This document shows, one piece after another, positions 13,571 to 18,669 of a stretch of 18,669 nt of DNA. Both the position numbers and the translations under genes were made by a program. The notes below the pieces were generated by a model. That model had not been told where the DNA came from. It made no database searches and saw only the letters and a program-made list of their open reading frames with translations. The DNA is taken from contig JBIIJN010000052.1 in assembly GCA_044233745.1 (NCBI GenBank), positions 1-18,669 on the forward strand, read 5' to 3'. How positions within the stretch are numbered: position 1 is the first letter of the stretch; each line of letters opens with the position of its first letter. Source of the DNA: UBA6165 sp044233745 (GTDB taxonomy: Bacteria > Bacteroidota > Bacteroidia > Flavobacteriales_D > Crocinitomicaceae).

Positions 13571-16240
13571 CTAACCTTCCATATTCGCGCCCAGCCATCG
13601 TTCCATCACTTCCACCTTTTCGCCTTTGCGCTGCGCAATATCTGCGACTTGCTCTTGGGTGATTTTTCCTACTCCAAAATACTTAGCATCTGGGTTGGCG
13701 AAATACCAACCGCTCACTGAAGCTGTAGGCCACATCGCTAAAGATTCAGTCAATGAAACGCCCGTGATTTGTGTGGCGTTTAGAATGTCAAACAAGCCAA
13801 TTTTTTCTGTGTGGTCAGGACAAGCGGGATAGCCTGGTGCCGGACGAATGCCTTTGTATTGTTCTTTGATTAAATCATCGTTCGAGAGATTTTCATCTGC
13901 GGCATAGCCCCAAATTTCTTTTCTCACTTTTTGATGCAAACATTCGGCAAAAGCTTCCGCCAAACGGTCGGCTAAGGCTTTGATCATGATAGAATTGTAG
14001 TCGTCGTGGTCGGCTTCAAAACGGGCAACATGCGTATCAATATTTAAGCCTGTGGTAACCACAAATCCACCGATATAATCCACCAGGCCAGATTCTATTG
14101 GTGCCACAAAATCGCTCAAGGCATGATTGAAAGCATTGTCGGCTTTTTTCAATTGTTGACGCAATGTACGTTGAGTGTAAAGTACTTGGCTGCGCGTTTC
14201 GTCTGTATAAATTTCAATATCGTCGCCCACAGAATTGGCTGGCCATAAACCAACAACTGCTTTGGCGGTCAACCAATTTTCAGAAACAATTTGCTGCAGC
14301 ATGGTTTGAGCATCGGCAAATAATTTTGTCGCTGCTTCACCCACCACTTCGTCTTTTAAAATATTCGGATATCGCCCAGCCAATTCCCATGTTTGGAAGA
14401 AAGGTGTCCAATCGATGTAACTTGTCAATTCTGCTAAAGAAAAATCTGAAAATTCAGTGATGCCCAATTGTTTCGGACGTGTGATTTTTCCTTCAAAATC
14501 TAAAACTTGTTTTTTTGCTCTGGCCTCGGCAAGGGAAAGGTAAGTTTTGGCTCCTCTATTTTTCTCGTGGTGCTCACGCAATTTTTGATAATCGGCTTTT
14601 GTTGCAGCCACGAAGGCATCTTTTTTATCGCCCAACAAGCTTTCCACCACAGTTACCGAACGCGAGGCATCCAATACGTGAATGGTTTGTCCGTTGGTAT
14701 AATTTTGTTCGATTTTTACTGCCGTATGCACACGAGATGTTGTTGCGCCGCCAATCAAAAGTGGTATGCTCAAACCAGCACGTTGCATTTCTTTTGCCAG
14801 ATGAACCATTTCATCGAGCGAGGGCGTAATCAATCCGCTCAACCCAATCACATCCACATTTTCTTGAATAGCAGTTTGGATGATTTTTTCTGGTGGCACC
14901 ATCACGCCGAGGTCAACAACGTCGTAATTGTTGCAGCCTAGTACAACGCCAACAATATTTTTTCCAATATCGTGCACGTCACCTTTAACCGTAGCCATCA
15001 ATACTTTACCTGCTGCTTGTCGAACACCGTCTTTTTCCGCCTCGATATATGGAAGTAAATAAGCCACCGCTTTTTTCATCACGCGGGCAGATTTTACTAC
15101 TTGCGGCAAGAACATTTTTCCACTGCCAAATAAATCTCCAACGACGTTCATGCCATCCATCAATGGTCCTTCAATGACTTCGATTGGTCGGGCAAACAAA
15201 TGGCGACTTTCTTCTACATCTTCGTCTATAAATTCCACGATACCTTTCACCAAGGCGTGCGAAAGTCTATTCTGAACCGATGCTTCGCGCCAAGTCAGAT
15301 CAATTTCTCGTTTTTTGCCATCGCCTTTTACGGTTTCGGCCAATTCTAACAAGCGCTCTGTGGCATCTGGTCTGCGGTTGAGCAAAACGTCTTCCACATG
15401 TTCCAATAAAACCTTGTCGATGTCGTCATAAACTTCCAGCATCGCAGGATTCACAATGCCCATGTCCATACCATTTTGAATGGCGTGATACAAGAATGCT
15501 GAGTGCATAGCCTCACGTACTTTGTCATTTCCTCTGAACGAAAACGACACATTGGAAACACCACCGCTTACTTTAGCACCTGGCAAATTATCTTTGATCC
15601 ATTTGGTGGCTCGGAAAAAATCAACAGCATTGTTGTTGTGCTCTTCCATGCCCGTTGCCACAGGGAAAATATTCGGATCGAAAATGATGTCTTGGCATGG
15701 AAAACCAACCACGTCCACCAAAATTCTGTAGGAGCGTTCACAAATTTCGATTCGTCTTTCATAAGCATCCGCCTGACCATTTTCATCGAAAGCCATTACA
15801 ATTACCGCAGCACCATATCGTTTGATTTTTTTCGCGTATTCTATGAATTGGGCTTCACCTTCTTTTAGCGAAATGGAATTCACGACGCCTTTTCCTTGGA
15901 TACACTTCAATCCCGCCTCAATGATTTCCCATTTCGAGCTGTCAATCATAATTGGAACACGCGCGATATCAGGCTCAGAAGCAATTAAATGCAAGAATTT
16001 CACCATGGCTTTTTCGCCATCGATCATGCCTTCATCCATATTGATATCGATGATTTGAGCGCCGCCTTGCACTTGTTCCAGCGCCACAGCCAAAGCATCT
16101 TCGTATTTGTCTTCCTGAATCAAACGCAAGAATTTCCGCGAACCGGTTACGTTGGTGCGCTCGCCGACATTCACAAAATTGGTTTCCTTGGTGATTACCA
16201 AAGGCTCAAGTCCTGAGAGTTTAAGTGGTGGTATGGTCAT
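13571..16240 (-). CDS. metH: Methionine synthase, pterin-, cobalamin- and AdoMet-binding part (split MetH)
   Basis: This 889-residue protein corresponds to E. coli MetH without its homocysteine domain. The pterin-binding domain is at about 15-275 (FVNVGERTNVTGSRKF 22-37, ending PAMLEVYDD). The cobalamin cap follows (about 310-405). The B12-binding domain has DVHDIGKNIVG (421-431) with His423 as the expected cobalt ligand, GLSGLITPS (466-474) and GGATTSRVHTA. The reactivation domain (about 590-889) has RPAPGYPACPDHTEK (799-813) and SVSGWYFANPDAKYFGVGKI, where Trp845 replaces the more common Leu. With the upstream homocysteine subunit it should transfer a methyl group from methyltetrahydrofolate via cobalamin to homocysteine. 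The ATG lies one codon after the stop of that subunit and in the same frame. Confidence 0.96.
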   Translation of the reverse strand: MTIPPLKLSGLEPLVITKETNFVNVGERTNVTGSRKFLRLIQEDKYEDALAVALEQVQGGAQIIDINMDEGMIDGEKAMVKFLHLIASEPDIARVPIMIDSSKWEIIEAGLKCIQGKGVVNSISLKEGEAQFIEYAKKIKRYGAAVIVMAFDENGQADAYERRIEICERSYRILVDVVGFPCQDIIFDPNIFPVATGMEEHNNNAVDFFRATKWIKDNLPGAKVSGGVSNVSFSFRGNDKVREAMHSAFLYHAIQNGMDMGIVNPAMLEVYDDIDKVLLEHVEDVLLNRRPDATERLLELAETVKGDGKKREIDLTWREASVQNRLSHALVKGIVEFIDEDVEESRHLFARPIEVIEGPLMDGMNVVGDLFGSGKMFLPQVVKSARVMKKAVAYLLPYIEAEKDGVRQAAGKVLMATVKGDVHDIGKNIVGVVLGCNNYDVVDLGVMVPPEKIIQTAIQENVDVIGLSGLITPSLDEMVHLAKEMQRAGLSIPLLIGGATTSRVHTAVKIEQNYTNGQTIHVLDASRSVTVVESLLGDKKDAFVAATKADYQKLREHHEKNRGAKTYLSLAEARAKKQVLDFEGKITRPKQLGITEFSDFSLAELTSYIDWTPFFQTWELAGRYPNILKDEVVGEAATKLFADAQTMLQQIVSENWLTAKAVVGLWPANSVGDDIEIYTDETRSQVLYTQRTLRQQLKKADNAFNHALSDFVAPIESGLVDYIGGFVVTTGLNIDTHVARFEADHDDYNSIMIKALADRLAEAFAECLHQKVRKEIWGYAADENLSNDDLIKEQYKGIRPAPGYPACPDHTEKIGLFDILNATQITGVSLTESLAMWPTASVSGWYFANPDAKYFGVGKITQEQVADIAQRKGEKVEVMERWLGANMEG

Positions 16241-16243
16241 GTT

Positions 16244-17245
16244 TTATTGTTCAATTCTCCTTGGTTCGTAATCTTTCACCATATCGGCAATGGCTTTGAT
16301 GTGGTCAGGCGTCGTTCCGCAGCAACCGCCAATGATATTCACCAGGCCTTCATCCAAAAATTGCTTGATTTGCGCCCCCATTAATTCTGGCGTTTCGTCA
16401 TATTGTCCAAATTCGTTAGGCAAACCTGCATTGGGGTGCGCGCTGACGCAAAATCGGGAGTTTTTATTTAAAATTTGAAGATACGGTCGCATCGTTTCTG
16501 CACCCAAAGCACAATTCAATCCCACAGAAAGTAGCGGCATGTGTTCAATAGAAACCAAAAATGCTTCGGTTGTTTGACCTGAAAGTGTGCGCCCACTGGC
16601 ATCTGTGATGGTACCCGAAACCATAATCGGTAAGGCAGTTCCTTTCTCTTCCTGCACTTGGTCGATGGCGAAAAGTGCTGCTTTGGCATTCAGCGTATCG
16701 AAAACCGTTTCAACGAGCAACAAATCGCAACCGCCGTCGATAAGGGCTTTCACTTGTTCGGCATAAGCATTCACCAATTCATCATAAGAAACGGCACGAA
16801 AACCAGGGTCGTTCACATCAGGAGATAGTGAGGCTGTGCGGTTTGTAGGACCTATCGAACCAGCTACGAATCTTGGTTTTTCAGGATTTTTTGCGGTAAA
16901 TTCGTCAGCAACTTCGCGTGCAATTTTAGCGGAATGATAATTCAAATCATACACAATATGTTGCAAATCATAATCGGCTTGAGCGATGGATGTCCCCGAA
17001 AAAGTATTTGTCTCCGCGATATCGGCACCTGCTTCAAAATACGCTGCGTGAATTTCTTTGATGATATCAGGTCGCGTTAAAGAAAGTAAATCGTTGTTGC
17101 CTTTGAGTGGTTTATTATGATTTTCAAACCAACCTTTGCGAAAATCGTCTTCGGTCAATGTATAACGTTGAATCATCGTTCCCATCGCGCCGTCAAGCAC
17201 AAGGATACGTTTTTTGAGAATGTCTTGAATGTTGTGTTGTGGCAT
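16244..17245 (-). CDS. Homocysteine S-methyltransferase part of split methionine synthase
   Basis: This 333-residue protein is equivalent to the N-terminal homocysteine-binding module of MetH. It begins with LDGAMGTMIQRYTL (17-30). It contains AETNTFSGTSIAQADY, GSIGPTNRTASLSPDVNDP and LLLVETVFDTLNAKAA. The three zinc-binding cysteines are at the expected motifs: Cys245 in GLNCALGA, and Cys308 and Cys309 in GGCCGTTP. I chose the ATG at 17245; an in-frame TTG at 17254 is the only longer option and has no support. The stop codon TAA (16244-16246) is followed by AAC and then the ATG of the second MetH part, all in one frame. Two-gene MetH is, to my recollection, common in Bacteroidota. The short leader leaves no room for a cobalamin or SAM riboswitch. 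Confidence 0.95.
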   Translation of the reverse strand: MPQHNIQDILKKRILVLDGAMGTMIQRYTLTEDDFRKGWFENHNKPLKGNNDLLSLTRPDIIKEIHAAYFEAGADIAETNTFSGTSIAQADYDLQHIVYDLNYHSAKIAREVADEFTAKNPEKPRFVAGSIGPTNRTASLSPDVNDPGFRAVSYDELVNAYAEQVKALIDGGCDLLLVETVFDTLNAKAALFAIDQVQEEKGTALPIMVSGTITDASGRTLSGQTTEAFLVSIEHMPLLSVGLNCALGAETMRPYLQILNKNSRFCVSAHPNAGLPNEFGQYDETPELMGAQIKQFLDEGLVNIIGGCCGTTPDHIKAIADMVKDYEPRRIEQ

Positions 17246-17264
17246 CGCAGGCAAAAATTTTGTG

Positions 17265-17272
17265 CAAAGATA
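17265..17272 (-). promoter_or_regulatory. Putative -7 box (TATCTTTG) for the split metH operon
   Basis: On the minus strand TATCTTTG matches TAnnTTTG exactly and ends 20 bp before the chosen ATG (17245), implying a leader of about 13 nt. No TTG lies at the ideal upstream spacing. Confidence 0.6.
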
Positions 17273-17415
17273 GCACAGATCAAGATGTTACTTACTAGAG
17301 AAAAACAAAGAAAACAGAATCTTTATACATCAAATCTAGACAATTTGATAAAACGCGAAGGATGCGATATTGAAACGCAAATAAGTTTCAGCACAAAATC
17401 AATTCTAATTTTTTC

Positions 17416-17423
17416 TATTTTTG
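17416..17423 (+). promoter_or_regulatory. Putative -7 box (TATTTTTG) for the small ORF-kinase operon
   Basis: TATTTTTG fits TAnnTTTG and lies 29 bp upstream of the ATG of the 56-residue ORF. A TTG at -33 is not evident. The surrounding 17273-17452 is AT-rich and contains no other convincing feature. The position supports transcription beginning just before the small ORF, making it the first gene of the unit. Confidence 0.5.
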
Positions 17424-17452
17424 TAATTAATTGTTTAGAATCAAAATAAATC

Positions 17453-17623
17453 ATGAATACCAAAATAACAATCGTAAAGAGCAACCGAAGCTCAGTGTTT
17501 AAGGTTTCAGAATTTGAAAAATCTGCGAAAAAGGTTCTTGAGAGTCAAGTTAAACCTCAGGTAAAACGTGCATTGACAGGGAAGTTAAAGAAAGATGTTC
17601 TTAAATGCAACAACCCCGTTTAA
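17453..17623 (+). CDS. 56-residue basic protein, possible antitoxin partner (unrecognised)
   Basis: An ATG at 17453 opens 56 codons ending at TAA 17621-17623. The product starts MNTKITIVKSNRSSVFKVSE and is Lys-rich throughout. It has a short beta-like start followed by a probable helix (EFEKSAKKVLESQVKPQVKR). I recognise no family. Support for it being real comes from context: a TAnnTTTG box sits just upstream, and its last 19 bases overlap the start of the zeta-like kinase gene in another frame, which implies translational coupling. Short first genes overlapping a toxin gene are typical of toxin-antitoxin operons, so an antitoxin or chaperone-like role is plausible. The basic charge is unlike the acidic epsilon antitoxin of the classical epsilon-zeta system. 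Function is inferred only from position. Confidence 0.6.
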   Translation: MNTKITIVKSNRSSVFKVSEFEKSAKKVLESQVKPQVKRALTGKLKKDVLKCNNPV

Positions 17624-18225
17624 TTATAGTTGCTGGTTGTAATGGGTCTGGAAAATCCACATATTCTCAATCTTTAGTTGAACGCGACATTATTCCATTC
17701 GACTACGACAAAAGGTTTTCTTTCCATTACAATTCCTTAAGTGACTCTGAATTAAGAGAGCAATTCGCAATGCAATCAACTACTTCTGAATTAGAAACAC
17801 TGATTCGAGAGTCTTTTGCAAAGAGAAAAAGCGTTTGTTTTGAAACCAACTTTGTATCAACTCCAATGCAATGGTTCAAGGAGGCAAAGTCCCTTGAGTA
17901 TATTATTGAAATTTATTTCTTTTGTTTGAGTAGTCTAGAAAAAGCAAAAGAACGTGTTTTGATTCGAGCAAAAAACAATGGTCACTTCGTTGAAGATGAA
18001 ATAGTTGAATACAAATGGAAAGAGGGTTACAAAAACCTTAATAATAGTTTCCAAATGGCAGACAAGCTTTTCGTTTTAGACAATTCGATAGATTCACATA
18101 TTCCAGTTTTTTTATTCGAACTTAAGAAAATTGGAGAGCATGAATTTGAAATTGTAATCGCAGACGCTATTCCAGAGTACGTCGAAAGACGAATGCCAAA
18201 TATTTTTGAATTATTGAAGGCATAA
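17605..18225 (+). CDS. Zeta-toxin-like P-loop kinase (COG4185-type ATPase/kinase)
   Basis: This 206-residue protein starts close to a Walker A motif, GCNGSGKST (residues 11-19, Lys17), which supports the chosen ATG. DYDKRF (33-38) is where zeta-type kinases place a catalytic Asp, though the usual NADxIA form is altered. VCFETNF (77-83, Glu80) matches the FETT substrate motif, and RAKNNGHFVEDEIV (121-134) matches the R-x3-GH-x-V lid motif. ADKLFVLDNS (152-161) is the typical late DNS block. Zeta toxins phosphorylate UDP-N-acetylglucosamine and block cell-wall synthesis; short COG4185 members are mostly uncharacterised, so the substrate here is unknown. It is coupled to the small ORF by a 19-nt overlap and is AT-richer than metH. 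A weak hairpin AAGGC/GCCTT (18217-18231) spans its stop codon. Confidence 0.85.
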   Translation: MQQPRLIIVAGCNGSGKSTYSQSLVERDIIPFDYDKRFSFHYNSLSDSELREQFAMQSTTSELETLIRESFAKRKSVCFETNFVSTPMQWFKEAKSLEYIIEIYFFCLSSLEKAKERVLIRAKNNGHFVEDEIVEYKWKEGYKNLNNSFQMADKLFVLDNSIDSHIPVFLFELKKIGEHEFEIVIADAIPEYVERRMPNIFELLKA

Positions 18226-18285
18226 AGCCTTATTAATTAGACACCTAAATCGCAATAAAATCATAAGGCATTTAAAAACTCCAAT

Positions 18286-18669
18286 CTACCACAAATGCGC
18301 CTTATCGTTAAACCAAACGCCTTGAACGCGCAAAGTTTGTTCAATCACATCGCGAACACAATGACGACCACCGTTGTAAGGTGATTGATAATCGGCCATG
18401 GCTTTGATTTCAACAGCGGCATCTTGTGGACAAGCCGATACGCCAACCACTTCCATGACTTGATGGTCGGGAATATCATCGCCCATGTAGAGCACCTGCG
18501 CATCTGAGAAGCCATATTGCTCGCGCAATTCATCATAAACCTTGATTTTATTTGAGGCCTGCATGCGCACTTCTGTAACACCCAAATCTTCCAAACGCTC
18601 TTTAACTGCTTTGTTTCTACCTCCAGTAATCACAAAAACTTTATAACCATTTTTGATGGCATATTGAAT
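18286..18669 (-). CDS. kdsC: 3-deoxy-D-manno-octulosonate 8-phosphate phosphatase, N-terminal part beyond the window
   Basis: The minus-strand frame is open to the right edge and gives 127 residues of a HAD-superfamily phosphatase, roughly three quarters of the usual 165-180. Visible blocks are QYAIKNGYKVFVITGGRNKAV (the Thr and following residues form HAD motif II), then DLGVTEVRMQASNKIKVYDEL, where the Lys in NKIK is motif III, and LYMGDDIPDHQVMEVVG, carrying motif IV Asp residues. The end, GGRHCVRDVIEQTLRVQGVW, is characteristic of KdsC. The motif I DxDG nucleophile lies outside the window. KdsC removes phosphate from Kdo-8-phosphate in the cytosol to supply Kdo for lipopolysaccharide. The gene converges on the zeta-like kinase with 60 bp between stop codons. 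Confidence 0.92.
   Translation of the reverse strand: MQYAIKNGYKVFVITGGRNKAVKERLEDLGVTEVRMQASNKIKVYDELREQYGFSDAQVLYMGDDIPDHQVMEVVGVSACPQDAAVEIKAMADYQSPYNGGRHCVRDVIEQTLRVQGVWFNDKAHLW

Noticed and set aside
16244..16246. Selenocysteine-type recoding at the metH split
   Set aside because: The stop is TAA, not TGA, and the next gene has its own ATG. Ordinary termination with re-initiation explains it.
17246..17300. Cobalamin or SAM riboswitch upstream of metH
   Set aside because: The -7 box lies only 20 bp before the ATG, leaving a leader too short for either. No riboswitch core motifs were seen.
17285..17449. 54-codon plus-strand frame (MLLTREKQRKQ...) directly upstream of the small ORF and in the same frame
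   Set aside because: It lacks family similarity I can recognise, contains the putative -7 box of the downstream operon, and the frame simply continues from antisense metH. I consider it chance, though its hydrophobic end merits a database check.

Overview
The window looks like chromosomal DNA from a member of the Bacteroidota, probably Flavobacteriales-like (the order is an inference). Four things support this: a secreted protein with a type IX secretion (T9SS) C-terminal sorting domain; a short sigma-70 factor of 289 residues without region 1.1; several promoters matching the Bacteroidota consensus TTG-N19~21-TAnnTTTG; and start codons that generally lack Shine-Dalgarno sequences. Most of the window is ordinary housekeeping DNA, with three less ordinary patches: a tandem-repeat array, a patch of decayed genes, and a small two-gene operon resembling a toxin-antitoxin unit.

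Layout. 1-1749, minus strand: ispD (isoprenoid synthesis, cut by the left edge) downstream of queA (queuosine tRNA modification). 1859-2005, plus strand: tRNA-Ser(GGA) with its own -7 box and a strong terminator, divergent from queA. 2051-2475: 102-bp tandem repeats, three of them identical, each carrying a terminator-like hairpin. 2544-3250, minus: superoxide dismutase with terminator and promoter. 3419-4288, plus: sigma-70 factor. 4289-4891, minus: the 3' fragment of a ygiD-type extradiol dioxygenase gene, then decayed coding sequence. 5035-5745, minus: EI24/CysZ-like membrane protein. 5849-10613, plus: pheT, followed 1 bp later by a beta-mannosidase lipoprotein gene. 10614-10841: convergent intergenic region packed with inverted repeats. 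10842-13478, minus: multidomain T9SS-exported protein. 13571-17245, minus: cobalamin-dependent methionine synthase as two genes lying in the same reading frame and separated by a single TAA. 17416-18225, plus: an AT-rich operon with a 56-residue basic protein overlapping a zeta-toxin-like P-loop kinase. 18286-18669, minus: the C-terminal part of KdsC (lipopolysaccharide Kdo synthesis), cut by the right edge.

Most neighbours are functionally unrelated. Clear joint action is expected only for the two MetH halves and for the small ORF/kinase pair. The best candidate for something undescribed is that pair (17453-18225). The 102-bp array beside the tRNA and the in-frame stop splitting metH come next. 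I saw no prophage, insertion sequence, integrase or CRISPR array.
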